The notes under the pieces are model-generated. The model saw only the letters and a program-made list of their open reading frames with translations, did not search any database and was not told where the DNA came from. This document shows, piece after piece, positions 1-8,211 of a DNA stretch of 64,000 nucleotides (position 1 is its first letter; each line of letters opens with the position of its first letter). The position numbers and the translations under genes are program-made. The DNA is from Oleiagrimonas sp963821885 (GTDB lineage: Bacteria; Pseudomonadota; Gammaproteobacteria; Xanthomonadales; Rhodanobacteraceae), in the NCBI GenBank assembly GCA_963821885.1, contig CAWGFN010000003.1, forward strand, positions 495,928 through 559,927, written 5' to 3'.

Positions 1-1164
1 GTGCTCAGCGAGGACCTGGGTTCGCTGGACATCGGCTCGCCGGTGTACTACCGCCGGGTGCAGGTGGGTCGGGTGGTCGGCTACAAGCTGGACGACGATG
101 GCAAGGGCGTGCAGCTGCAGGTCTTCGTCGATGCGCCATATGACCGCTACGTGACCCGCGACACCCGGTTCTGGAACGCCAGCGGCGTGAACCTTTCGGT
201 CAATGCGGGCGGTCTCAAGGTCGACACCGAATCGCTGGCCACGGTGATCGCCGGCGGCATCGCGTTCCAGGCGCCCGATGACGCCCACAGCCATGCCCGC
301 GCGCCGGCCGGCTCGCGTTTCGACCTGTTCGGCACCCGCGACAAGGCCATGCAGCCGCCGGACGGCCCGCCGGTGCGCCTGCGCATGCGCTTCAACCAGT
401 CAGTGCGCGGCCTGCAGGTCGGGGCGCCGGTGGATTTCGAGGGCATCATCATCGGCGAGGTTCGACGCATCGGCGTCGAATACGACCCGAAGCACAAGCG
501 CTTCCCGGTCGATGTCGCGGCGGTGGTCTATCCGCAACGCCTGGGCAAGGCCAACGTGCAGTTCGCGCGCCGGCTTGGCGACCCGCATTTCAAGCATCCC
601 GGCCTGGGCCTGGCCTTCCTGGTCCGCCACGGCCTGCGCGCGCAGTTGCGCAGCGGCAACCTGCTGACCGGCGAGCTGTACATCGCCATGGACTTCTTCC
701 CGGGCGACGGGCACCGCGAGATCGACCCGAACCAGCAACCGCTGCGGGTGCCCACGGTGACCGGCAACTTCGACAAGCTGCAGGAACAGCTCGCGCGCAT
801 CGCCACGCGCCTGGACAAGGTGCCGTTCGACCACATCGGCCAGCACCTGGACCAGACCCTGGTCGATCTCGATGGCGCCCTGAAGCAATTCAACGGCCAG
901 CTGGGCCCGCAGGCCGGGCGCACCCTGGAGCAGGCACGCAAGGCGCTGGAGTCCCTGCAGGACGCCTTGTCCGGGGACTCGCCGCTGCAGCAGAACCTCG
1001 GACAGACCCTGCTGCAGGCGCAGCGTGCCGCGCGATCGCTGCGCGCGCTGACCGACTATCTGGGCCGTCACCCCGAGGCCCTGCTGCGCGGCAAGCGCGA
1101 CAACCATCCGCCGCCGGAAGCGCCCGCGCCGCCGCCGGCCCGATCGACCGGAGGCACGCCATGA
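1..1164 (+). CDS. pqiB: PqiB-type MCE domain protein, C-terminal part (cut by window edge)
   Basis: The reading frame is open from base 1, so the true start lies to the left and the first codon here is not a start. The visible part holds one partly truncated MCE domain (about residues 1-90) and a complete one (about 125-240, with VRGLQVGAPVDFEGIIIGEV), then a helical stretch rich in Leu, Gln and Ala (about 255-355) and a Pro-rich tail. PqiB proteins carry three MCE domains and a C-terminal helical needle that bridges inner and outer membrane for lipid transport, so about one MCE domain and the N-terminal membrane anchor are missing here. Its stop overlaps the next start (ATGA), and the neighbour is a PqiC-like lipoprotein, which supports pqiB rather than mlaD. 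YebT/LetB is less likely because it has seven MCE domains. Confidence 0.85.
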   Translation: MLSEDLGSLDIGSPVYYRRVQVGRVVGYKLDDDGKGVQLQVFVDAPYDRYVTRDTRFWNASGVNLSVNAGGLKVDTESLATVIAGGIAFQAPDDAHSHARAPAGSRFDLFGTRDKAMQPPDGPPVRLRMRFNQSVRGLQVGAPVDFEGIIIGEVRRIGVEYDPKHKRFPVDVAAVVYPQRLGKANVQFARRLGDPHFKHPGLGLAFLVRHGLRAQLRSGNLLTGELYIAMDFFPGDGHREIDPNQQPLRVPTVTGNFDKLQEQLARIATRLDKVPFDHIGQHLDQTLVDLDGALKQFNGQLGPQAGRTLEQARKALESLQDALSGDSPLQQNLGQTLLQAQRAARSLRALTDYLGRHPEALLRGKRDNHPPPEAPAPPPARSTGGTP

Positions 1165-1769
1165 ATCGGACCCTTCGCCGGATCGCCGTGCTGGGCGCGG
1201 CGACCCTCCTGGCCGCCTGCGCCTCGGCGCCCACGCGCTTCTACACCCTGATGCCGCAGGCGGGGCAGGCGGCTGCGCCAACCGCCACGGCCGGCTACCG
1301 CATCGAGGTGCTGCCGGTGAGCGTGCCGGCCCAGGACGACCGGCCGCAGCTGGTGGTGCGCCAGAGCGACGACCGCGTGGCGCTGCTGGAAGGCGACCAG
1401 TGGGCGGCGCCGCTGAGCGACCAGATCCGCGCCGCGGTATCGGACCGGCTGTCGTCGGTGCTGGGCGCGATGGACGTGTACGGACTGCCGCGGGCGGGCG
1501 AGGGTCCGGTGGTCCGGGTCAAGCTGGACGTGCGCCGCTTCGAATCGGTGGTGGGGCGCCAGGCGCGCATCGACGCGGCCTGGACCGTGCGCGGGACGAC
1601 CGGCAAGGCACCGCCGCTGGCCTGCCGCAGCGCGCTGGAGGAGCCGGTCGACGGCGACGGCTACGGCGCCCTGGTGCAGGCCCACCAGCGCGCGCTCAAG
1701 GCGCTGTCGGACCGCATCGCCACGGTGGTGCGCCAGGTGGCGGCCGGGCAGCCGGCGCACTGTCCCTGA
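1161..1769 (+). CDS. pqiC: PqiC-like outer-membrane lipoprotein (ABC-type transport auxiliary, DUF330)
   Basis: This is a 202-residue lipoprotein. Residues 1-20 form a short basic and hydrophobic signal ending in the lipobox LLAAC, with Cys20 as the predicted acylated residue. After it come TRFYTLMP, the usual start of the DUF330/PqiC fold, and a motif around VVRQSDDRVALLEGDQWAAPL that matches the conserved LARR/W-AP pattern of the family. The start overlaps the stop of the MCE gene by four bases (ATGA), so the two are translationally coupled. PqiC is thought to sit in the outer membrane and receive the PqiB needle. The family assignment is firm; the lipid cargo is not known from sequence. 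Confidence 0.87.
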   Translation: MNRTLRRIAVLGAATLLAACASAPTRFYTLMPQAGQAAAPTATAGYRIEVLPVSVPAQDDRPQLVVRQSDDRVALLEGDQWAAPLSDQIRAAVSDRLSSVLGAMDVYGLPRAGEGPVVRVKLDVRRFESVVGRQARIDAAWTVRGTTGKAPPLACRSALEEPVDGDGYGALVQAHQRALKALSDRIATVVRQVAAGQPAHCP

Positions 1770-1883
1770 GCCCACCGCCGCGGCGTTCCCGCGCGCGAGG
1801 CTTGGCGCCCCCGGGGCGCTGCGGTACGCTGCCCGATCCGTCGCAGAATCCCTGCGCACGCCTCATCCGAACGACCCGAGACG

Positions 1884-4604
1884 ATGTCCGACAGCTACGA
1901 CCCACGGACGGTGGAAACCGCCGCACAGGATTTCTGGAAGCGCACCCGCGCCTTCGAGGTGACCGAAGATCCCTCGAAGCCCAAGTTCTACTGCCTGTCG
2001 ATGCTGCCGTATCCGTCCGGCGCGCTGCACATGGGGCATGTGCGCAACTACACCATCGGCGACGTCATCAGCCGCTTCCAGCGCATGCAGGGCCGGAACG
2101 TGCTGCAGCCGATGGGCTGGGACGCCTTCGGCCTGCCGGCCGAGAACGCGGCGATCAAGCACGACACCGCGCCGGCCAAGTGGACCCGCGCCAACATCGA
2201 ACACATGCGCGGGCAGTTCGCGCGCATGGGCTTTGCCTACGACTGGTCGCGTGAATTCGCCACCTGCGACCGCGACTACTACGTGCACGAGCAGCGCATG
2301 TTCGTGCGCCTGTTCGAGAAGGGCCTGGCCTACCGAAAGAACTCGGTGGTGAACTGGGATCCGGTCGACCAGACCGTGCTGGCCAACGAGCAGGTCATCG
2401 ACGGCCGCGGCTGGCGCACCGGTGCGCTGGTGGAAAAGCGCGAGATCCCGCAGTGGTTCCTGAAGATCACCGACTACGCGCAGGAGCTGCTGGACGGCCT
2501 GGACGCGCTGGAGGGCTGGCCCGACGCGGTCAAGACCATGCAGCGCAACTGGATCGGCCGCTCCGAGGGCCTGGAGATCCGCTTCGACGTCACCGGCACC
2601 GACGATGCGCTGACCGTGTTCACCACGCGGCCGGACACCCTGATGGGCGCCACCTACGTCGCCGTGGCCGCCGAGCATCCGCTGGCGATGCAGGCGGCGG
2701 AGGGCAACCCGAAGCTGGCCGAATTCATCGCGACGTGCCGCCAGGGCGGCACCTCCGAGGCCGAGCTGGAGACGCAGGAAAAACGCGGCATGGACACCGG
2801 CCTGACGGTGGACCATCCGATCACCGGCGAGGCGCTGCCGGTCTGGGTCGCCAACTTCGTGCTGATGGGCTACGGCACCGGCGCGGTGATGGCGGTGCCC
2901 GGCCACGACGAGCGCGACCATGCGTTCGCGCTGCAGTACGGCCTGCCGATCAGGATGGTGGTGGTCGACCGGGGCGTGGTCGATGCGCTGAATGAGCTCA
3001 AGCACGACCTGGCCGCCGGTGTCGGCGCCGATCCGTTGCGCCAGGCCCTGCGCGGCGAGGCGTCGGACATCTACGAGACCAGCGCCGCCGTGCGCACCGT
3101 GGAGGCCTTCGAGACCGCGGTGCTGGAAACGGCCGCCTTCACCGACCACGGCACGCTGGTCAATTCCGGCGCCTTCGACGGCATGGATTTCGCGGCCGCG
3201 TTCGAGGCCATCGCCGCGAAGCTGGAGGCCGACGGCCGCGGCACGCGCAAGGTCAACTGGCGCCTGCGCGACTGGGGCGTCAGCCGCCAGCGCTACTGGG
3301 GCTGCCCGATCCCGATCGTCTACTGCGAAAAGTGCGACGCGGTGCCGGTGCCCGAGGACCAGCTGCCGGTGGTGCTGCCCGAGGACGTCGCCTTCACCGG
3401 CGTCAAGTCGCCGATCAAGGCCGATCCCGAGTGGCGCAGGACCGCCTGCCCCAGGTGCGGCGGGCCGGCCGAGCGCGAGACCGACACCTTCGACACCTTC
3501 ATGGAGTCGAGCTGGTACTACGCGCGCTACACCAGCCCGGGCGCGGCGACCCAGGTCGACGAGCGGGCCAACTACTGGCTGCCGGTGGACCAGTACATCG
3601 GCGGCATCGAGCACGCCATCCTGCACCTGCTGTATTTCCGCTTCTATCACAAGCTGCTGCGCGACGAGGGGCTGGTGCGCTCGGACGAACCGGCCACGCG
3701 CCTTTTGTGCCAGGGCATGGTCATCGCCGACACCTTCTACCGCGAGCAGGATGACGGCTCGAAGCTGTGGTTCAACCCGGCCGAGGTCGAGGTGAAGCGC
3801 GACGACAAGGGCCACGTCACCGGCGCGGTGCTGACGTCCGACGGACGGCCCGTGGTCATCGGCGGCACCGAGAAGATGTCCAAGTCGAAGAACAACGGCG
3901 TCGATCCGCAGGTGATGATCGACAAGTACGGCGCCGACACGGTGCGCCTGTTCTCGATGTTCGCCGCGCCGCCGGAGCAGTCGCTGGAGTGGAACGAGGC
4001 CGGCGTCGAGGGCATGGCGCGCTTCCTGCGCCGCTTCTGGCGCGAGGTCGACGCGCATGCTGCCGCGGGTCCGGCACCGGTGCTGGACGCGGCGGCGCTG
4101 GACGCGGCGCAGAAGACCCTGCGCCGCCAGGTCCACGAGACCATCCGCAAGGTCGGCGACGACTACGGACGCCGGCAGAGCTTCAACACCGCGATCGCCG
4201 CGCTGATGGAGCTGCTCAACCACGTGGCGCGCTTCGACGACGCCAGCGCCCAGGGCCGCGCCGTGCGCCACGAGGCGCTGGCATCGATGGTGTTGCTGCT
4301 CAACCCGATCACCCCGCACGCCAGCCACGCGCTGTGGCAGGCGCTGGGCCATGCCGAGGCGCTGGTCGAGGACCAGCCCTGGCCGCAGGCCGACCCGCAG
4401 GCGCTGGAGCGCGACGCGGTGACGCTGGCGGTGCAGGTCAATGGCAAGTTGCGCGGTACCATCGAGCTGCCGGTCGATGCGTCGAAGGACGATGCCGAGC
4501 GCATGGCGCGCGAGCTGAAGACCGTGCAGCCGTTCCTGGAGGGCATGACGGTGCGCAAGGTCATCGTGGTGCCGGGCAAGATCGTCAACATCGTGGTGGG
4601 ATGA
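1884..4604 (+). CDS. leuS: Leucyl-tRNA synthetase
   Basis: This class Ia enzyme charges tRNA-Leu with leucine in the cytoplasm. At 906 residues it is somewhat longer than the roughly 860 of E. coli. The HIGH-type signature is HMGH at residues 49-52 inside PYPSGALHMGHVRNY, and the KMSKS loop is at residues 664-668. The CP1 editing domain lies between them, with TTRPDTLMGATYVAVA as the threonine-rich editing motif. A zinc-ribbon-like CEKC and CPRCGG pair is seen near residues 480-530. The anticodon-binding and C-terminal domains follow. The start ATG at 1884 gives the family N-terminus (YDPRTVE). The stop overlaps the lptE start (ATGA), so leuS heads the leuS-lptE-holA-nadD group. Confidence 0.98.
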   Translation: MSDSYDPRTVETAAQDFWKRTRAFEVTEDPSKPKFYCLSMLPYPSGALHMGHVRNYTIGDVISRFQRMQGRNVLQPMGWDAFGLPAENAAIKHDTAPAKWTRANIEHMRGQFARMGFAYDWSREFATCDRDYYVHEQRMFVRLFEKGLAYRKNSVVNWDPVDQTVLANEQVIDGRGWRTGALVEKREIPQWFLKITDYAQELLDGLDALEGWPDAVKTMQRNWIGRSEGLEIRFDVTGTDDALTVFTTRPDTLMGATYVAVAAEHPLAMQAAEGNPKLAEFIATCRQGGTSEAELETQEKRGMDTGLTVDHPITGEALPVWVANFVLMGYGTGAVMAVPGHDERDHAFALQYGLPIRMVVVDRGVVDALNELKHDLAAGVGADPLRQALRGEASDIYETSAAVRTVEAFETAVLETAAFTDHGTLVNSGAFDGMDFAAAFEAIAAKLEADGRGTRKVNWRLRDWGVSRQRYWGCPIPIVYCEKCDAVPVPEDQLPVVLPEDVAFTGVKSPIKADPEWRRTACPRCGGPAERETDTFDTFMESSWYYARYTSPGAATQVDERANYWLPVDQYIGGIEHAILHLLYFRFYHKLLRDEGLVRSDEPATRLLCQGMVIADTFYREQDDGSKLWFNPAEVEVKRDDKGHVTGAVLTSDGRPVVIGGTEKMSKSKNNGVDPQVMIDKYGADTVRLFSMFAAPPEQSLEWNEAGVEGMARFLRRFWREVDAHAAAGPAPVLDAAALDAAQKTLRRQVHETIRKVGDDYGRRQSFNTAIAALMELLNHVARFDDASAQGRAVRHEALASMVLLLNPITPHASHALWQALGHAEALVEDQPWPQADPQALERDAVTLAVQVNGKLRGTIELPVDASKDDAERMARELKTVQPFLEGMTVRKVIVVPGKIVNIVVG

Positions 4605-5143
4605 ACATGCACAAGCGCACGCTGCCGTTCCTGTTGCCCTGCATGCTGCTGCTGGCCCTGAGCGCGTGCGGATTCCATCTGCGCCGCGGCGCGCAGCTGC
4701 CGCCGGGCATGCAGCGCATCCATCTGACGGTGAACAGCAGCGGCGACCTGCAGCGGCAGATCGCGCGCGAGCTGCGCCATTCGGGCGCGACCCTGGTCGA
4801 CCAACCGGGTCCGGGCGTGGCCGAGATGCGCGTGCCGGTGGCCACCTTCCGCACCGAGGCGCTGACCTACACCGGTCATGCGCGGGTCGGCGAATACACC
4901 GTGCGCCTGCACATGGACTTCGTGGTCGACGACCACGACGGGCACGTCATCGTGCCGCAGCAGACCATCCGCATCGCGCGCGATTTCACCTACGACGCGC
5001 AGCAGCCGGTCGGCACCGAGACGCAGACCGAGCAGCTGCACCAGAGCATGATCGGCGACGCGGTGCAGGCGATGATGTACCGCCTGGGCGCGGCCGCCAA
5101 ACATGCCGCGCCGGCTTCGGCCGCGAGCGTCGGCAGCCCCTGA
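4601..5143 (+). CDS. lptE: LPS-assembly lipoprotein LptE
   Basis: LptE plugs the LptD barrel in the outer membrane and takes part in delivering lipopolysaccharide to the cell surface. The 180-residue product begins with a signal peptide whose lipobox is LALSACGF (Cys23, or Cys21 if the second ATG at 4607 is used). The sequence ACGFHLRRGAQLPPGM directly after the Cys is the typical LptE (RlpB) beginning. The start at 4601 overlaps the leuS stop by ATGA, which favours that start over 4607. holA follows after seven bases. The leuS-lptE-holA order is the conserved gammaproteobacterial arrangement, which supports the call strongly because LptE itself diverges quickly. Confidence 0.93.
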   Translation: MNMHKRTLPFLLPCMLLLALSACGFHLRRGAQLPPGMQRIHLTVNSSGDLQRQIARELRHSGATLVDQPGPGVAEMRVPVATFRTEALTYTGHARVGEYTVRLHMDFVVDDHDGHVIVPQQTIRIARDFTYDAQQPVGTETQTEQLHQSMIGDAVQAMMYRLGAAAKHAAPASAASVGSP

Positions 5144-5150
5144 CCGCGTC

Positions 5151-6167
5151 ATGCCCGTTCCCGCCCAGCGCTGGCCGCAGCAACTGAAGACCGACGCGCT
5201 GCGTCCGGTCTACCTGCTGGTCGGCGAGGAAATGCTGGTGCTGGAAGCGGCCGACGCGCTGCGCGCGCGGGCGCGCGAGCTCGGCTACGACGAACGCGAA
5301 GTGCTCAGCGTGGAATCGGGTTTCGACTGGAACGACCTCGACCGCGCCGCGGCCGGCATGTCGCTGTTCGCCACGCGGCGCCTGCTGGACCTGCGCCTGC
5401 CCACCGGCAAGCCCGGCCGCGACGGCGCCAAGGCCTTGAGCGCCTACGCCGCCAACCCGCCGCCCGACACCGTGTTGCTGGTGACCTGCGTGAGCTGGTC
5501 GAAGAAGCACGAGGGCGCCTGGAGCAAGGCGCTGGACAAGGCCGGGGTGCAGGTAGTGTTCTGGCCGCCGCGCGCCAATGAGCTGCCCGGCTGGATCGGC
5601 GCGCGCCTGGCGCGACACGGCATCCAGGCCGAGCCCGCCGCGCTGGCGCTGCTGGCCGAGCGGGTCGAGGGCAACCTGCTGGCGGCCGCGCAGGAAGTGG
5701 AGAAGCTGGCCCTGTTGCATGATGGCCAACGCCTGGACGCGGCGACCCTGGAAGGCCTGGTCGCCGACAGCGCGCGCTTCGACATCTTCGGACTCAGCGA
5801 CGCGGCCTTCGGCGGCGACCCGGCGCGCGCCGTGCGCGTGCTGCGCGGCCTCAAGGCCGAGGGCGAGGACCTGATCCCGATGATGGGCTGGTTGGTCAGC
5901 CAGCTGCACGTGGCGCAGCGTCTGGCCGCGGCGCCGGACTTCGCCGCCCAGGCCCGCGCCGAGCATCTGTGGCCATCGCGCGAGCAACTGTTCCGCCAGG
6001 CCCTGCGTCGCGCGCCGCGCGGCCACTGGGAAGCCTGCCTGTCGGCGGCGGCGCGGATCGACCGCATCAGCAAGGGCCGCGGCCACGGCGATCCATGGCG
6101 CGAGGCCGAACGCCTGGTCGCGCGCATCGCCGATCCGCGCGGCACGACGGCACTGGAGCAGGCATGA
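5151..6167 (+). CDS. holA: DNA polymerase III, delta subunit
   Basis: HolA opens the beta sliding clamp within the clamp-loader complex at the replication fork. The 338-residue product has the family features: an N-terminal VYLLVGEEMLVLEAADALR segment (a degenerate nucleotide-binding region), the VLLVTCVSWSKKHEGAWSKAL stretch in domain I, and the ARFDIFGLSDAAFGG motif typical of the delta subunit domain II/III junction. The ATG at 5151 was chosen over an in-frame start at 5103, which would lie inside lptE and add 16 Arg-rich residues with no family likeness. The stop overlaps nadD by four bases (ATGA). Confidence 0.95.
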   Translation: MPVPAQRWPQQLKTDALRPVYLLVGEEMLVLEAADALRARARELGYDEREVLSVESGFDWNDLDRAAAGMSLFATRRLLDLRLPTGKPGRDGAKALSAYAANPPPDTVLLVTCVSWSKKHEGAWSKALDKAGVQVVFWPPRANELPGWIGARLARHGIQAEPAALALLAERVEGNLLAAAQEVEKLALLHDGQRLDAATLEGLVADSARFDIFGLSDAAFGGDPARAVRVLRGLKAEGEDLIPMMGWLVSQLHVAQRLAAAPDFAAQARAEHLWPSREQLFRQALRRAPRGHWEACLSAAARIDRISKGRGHGDPWREAERLVARIADPRGTTALEQA

Positions 6168-6799
6168 CGCCGGTCGCGGTCTTCGGCGGCACCTTCGACC
6201 CGGTGCACCTGGGACATCTGCGCGCGGCGTGGGAAGCGGCCGAGCAGCTCGATGCCCAGGTGCGCATGATGCCGGCCCGCGTGCCGCCGCACCGTCCGCC
6301 CACCCGCGCCAGCGCGGCGCAGCGCGTGGCCTTGCTGGAGGCGGCCCTGCAGGGCCAGCAGCGCCTGCGGCTGGACACCCGCGAGCTGCGGCGCGAGGGG
6401 CCTTCCTACAGCGTCGACACGCTGCTCGACCTGCGTCGCGAATTCGGCGCCGAGCAGCCGCTGGTGCTGCTGGTCGGCGCCGATGCGTTCGCCGGACTGG
6501 ACCGCTGGGACCGCTGGGCGCAGCTGTTCGAACTGGCGCACATCGGCGTGCTGACGCGCCCCGGCGTGCCGATGGCGCCGAGTCCGGCCCTGCATGCCTT
6601 CATCCGCGAGCGGCAGGTCGACGAACCGGGCGCGCTGCGCGAGTCGCCCTGCGGCCGGGTGTGGCCGATCGCGGTGACCGCCCTGGACATCTCGGCCAGC
6701 GCGGTGCGCGCCGAACTGGCGGCCGGCCGTACTCCTCGCTACCTGGTGCCCGAGGCCCTGCTGGCCGACCCGGCGCTGCTGGCGCCCTATCGCGATTGA
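6164..6799 (+). CDS. nadD: Nicotinate-nucleotide adenylyltransferase
   Basis: NadD joins ATP and nicotinate mononucleotide to form deamido-NAD in the cytoplasm. The 211-residue protein has the nucleotidyltransferase signature GGTFDPVHLGHL at residues 8-19 (T/HxGH motif) and the second motif ISASAVRAEL near residue 178, which corresponds to the ISxTxxR loop. Length fits the family (about 213 in E. coli). The start overlaps the holA stop (ATGA). The next gene, rsfS, has its own promoter-like sequence and is not coupled. E. coli carries cobC between nadD and rsfS; here no gene intervenes. Confidence 0.97.
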   Translation: MTPVAVFGGTFDPVHLGHLRAAWEAAEQLDAQVRMMPARVPPHRPPTRASAAQRVALLEAALQGQQRLRLDTRELRREGPSYSVDTLLDLRREFGAEQPLVLLVGADAFAGLDRWDRWAQLFELAHIGVLTRPGVPMAPSPALHAFIRERQVDEPGALRESPCGRVWPIAVTALDISASAVRAELAAGRTPRYLVPEALLADPALLAPYRD

Positions 6800-6823
6800 A
6801 ATCGCCTTTTCCCGCGGGAGCGT

Positions 6824-6854
6824 TATACTGCCGGCGAACGCACCATCCGGTGCG
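6824..6854 (+). promoter_or_regulatory. Putative -10 box with 5'-end hairpin ahead of rsfS
   Basis: TATACT at 6824-6829 matches the sigma-70 -10 consensus in five of six positions. Ten bases later a perfect inverted repeat CGCACC-ATCC-GGTGCG (6839-6854) would form a hairpin at or just after the expected transcript start near 6836. No good -35 box is seen at 17 bases: TTGAAA at 6796-6801 is 22 bases upstream, too far. GAGGTG at 6861-6866 then serves the TTG start at 6875. Confidence 0.4.
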
Positions 6855-6874
6855 TCTGTCGAGGTGCATGCCAC

Positions 6875-7282
6875 TTGTCAGCAAGCCAATCATCTGCTCG
6901 AAACGTTGTATCCGCTCAACCTTCCGATGAACTGCTGCGCCAGCGCGTTCTCGCCGCGCTGGACGACCTCAAGGCCAGGGACGTCGTCGAGATCGATGTC
7001 CGCGGCAAGACCTCCATCGCCGATCTCCTGATCATCGCCTCCGGCACCTCCAGCCGGCACGTGAAATCCATTGCCGACGAAGTCGTCAGGTTCGCCAAGC
7101 AGGCGGGCGTGCTGCCGCTCGGCGTGGAGGGTCAGTCGGAGGCCGAATGGGTACTGGTCGACCTGGGCGACATCATCGTCCACGTCATGCTTCCGCGCAT
7201 CCGCGAGTTCTACGGGCTCGAACGCCTGTGGAGCGTGGGTGACGGCGGGGAAGCGCCGGACGAGGCCGGAAGCGCGGTCTGA
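6875..7282 (+). CDS. rsfS: Ribosomal silencing factor RsfS
   Basis: RsfS binds L14 on the 50S subunit and blocks subunit joining when nutrients are short. The core VVEIDVRGKTSIADLLIIASGTSSRHVKSIADEVV and the later EWVLVDLGDIIVHVMLPRIREFYGLERLW are hallmark DUF143/RsfS sequences. At 135 residues it is longer than the roughly 105 of E. coli, with about 25 extra N-terminal residues as in Xanthomonas-type proteins. The start is an unusual TTG: GAGGTG lies eight bases before it, while the nearby ATG (6868) and GTG (6864) are out of frame. rlmH follows 108 bases later. Confidence 0.93.
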   Translation: MSASQSSARNVVSAQPSDELLRQRVLAALDDLKARDVVEIDVRGKTSIADLLIIASGTSSRHVKSIADEVVRFAKQAGVLPLGVEGQSEAEWVLVDLGDIIVHVMLPRIREFYGLERLWSVGDGGEAPDEAGSAV

Positions 7283-7390
7283 GCGGTTCGCCGGCGCCGC
7301 GCGCGCCGGACGGGCGACATTCACGCCGCAGTCGCTGCGGCGCCGGCGGCGGCATGACTCCGGCGGCCGCGTGGCATCCAGGAATCCATC

Positions 7391-7861
7391 ATGCACACCC
7401 GCATCCTTTCCGTCGGCGAACGCATGCCCGGCTGGGTGGCCGAGGGCTTCGCGGAATACGCCAAGCGCCTGTCGCGCGAATGGCCGCTGGAACTGGTCGA
7501 GATCCGGCCCGGCGCGCGCGGCAAGGGCCGCGACCCGCAGCGCGCGATACTCGACGAGGGCCAGGCGATCCTGTCGGCGCTTTCGCGTGACACCCACGTG
7601 GTGGCGCTGGATGGGCGCGGGCGGACATGGTCGAGCGAGCAACTGGCCGAACAGCTGGGCCAGTGGCGCATGGACGGGCGCGACCTGGCGTTCGTCATCG
7701 GCGGACCCGACGGTCACGCGCCCGAGGTCCTGGCGCGCGCCGACCAGCGCTGGTCGCTGGGGCCGCTGACCCTGCCGCACATGCTGGTGCGGCTGGTCCT
7801 GGCCGAACAGCTGTACCGGGCGGCGATGATCGCCGCCGGGCACCCGTATCACCGGGCCTGA
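7391..7861 (+). CDS. rlmH: 23S rRNA pseudouridine-1915 N3-methyltransferase
   Basis: RlmH is a SPOUT methyltransferase that uses S-adenosylmethionine to methylate pseudouridine 1915 in helix 69 of 23S rRNA, acting on assembled 70S ribosomes. The 156-residue length is the family norm. The trefoil-knot SAM site is seen as LAFVIGGPDGH (about residues 100-110), followed by SLGPLTLPHMLVRLVLAEQLYRA, the diagnostic C-terminal block. An AGGAA sequence precedes the ATG. The gene faces a small minus-strand gene, with only 14 bases between their ends. Confidence 0.97.
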   Translation: MHTRILSVGERMPGWVAEGFAEYAKRLSREWPLELVEIRPGARGKGRDPQRAILDEGQAILSALSRDTHVVALDGRGRTWSSEQLAEQLGQWRMDGRDLAFVIGGPDGHAPEVLARADQRWSLGPLTLPHMLVRLVLAEQLYRAAMIAAGHPYHRA

Positions 7862-7875
7862 GGCGTCGCCATCAT

Positions 7876-8136
7876 TCAGGGGTCCCGGCGCGGGCCGCGA
7901 AAGCGCGCCACCAGCATCGCGAGCAGGCCCAGCGCGACCAGCCACTTGACCAGCAGGACCAGGCCCATGCCGATCACGAAGCCGACGCGAAAGCCCTCCG
8001 GCGACGCCATGTTCGAGGCGTGTTCCGCCATGCGGGCGGCGGCACCGCCGCCCAGCGCGTAGCGCAGGCTGCCGAGGGCCGAGAACGTGGTGGTGACCGT
8101 GGCGATGCCGAGGATGGTCTTTTCCGGAAGGTGCAT
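7876..8136 (-). CDS. Small membrane protein of unknown function
   Basis: This 86-residue protein has no family that I recognise. Residues 1-30 are moderately hydrophobic and include an ALGGGAAARM stretch. Residues 52-77 (GFVIGMGLVLLVKWLVALGLLAMLVA) form one clear membrane segment with a central Lys, followed by a basic tail GPRRDP, so the C-terminus is probably cytoplasmic. It lies opposite to rlmH and maf and shares an intergenic region with the maf promoter. Support for its reality is the well-placed ATG at 8136, exclusion from neighbouring genes, and hydrophobic composition. Homology would decide. Confidence 0.6.
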   Translation of the reverse strand: MHLPEKTILGIATVTTTFSALGSLRYALGGGAAARMAEHASNMASPEGFRVGFVIGMGLVLLVKWLVALGLLAMLVARFRGPRRDP

Positions 8137-8199
8137 AGAATCGTCCTTGAGTTGTCCAGCCCGGAGTCTAGCAATTCGCAGCCGCGGCACCGACTGTCT

Positions 8200-8205
8200 T
8201 ATGCT
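8200..8205 (+). promoter_or_regulatory. -10-like box placing maf on a possibly leaderless mRNA
   Basis: TATGCT at 8200-8205 ends six bases before the maf ATG at 8212, so transcription from it would begin at or next to the start codon. No Shine-Dalgarno sequence is visible before that ATG, which fits a leaderless message. The -35 region is weak (TTCGCA at 8175-8180, 19 bases away). Confidence 0.3.
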
Positions 8206-8211
8206 GGCGCG

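Noticed and set aside
1813..1828. GC-rich inverted repeat (GCGCCCC-C-GGGGCGC) between pqiC and leuS as a terminator
   Set aside because: The loop is a single base and no T-run follows; it could be chance in this GC-rich gap.
1863..4352. An 829-codon minus-strand frame opposite leuS
   Set aside because: leuS has both class I signatures in the other strand; the antisense product has no motif and no ribosome site.
6796..6829. TTGAAA plus TATACT as a full promoter before rsfS
   Set aside because: The spacer would be 22 bases, outside the workable range for sigma-70, so only the -10 box is kept.
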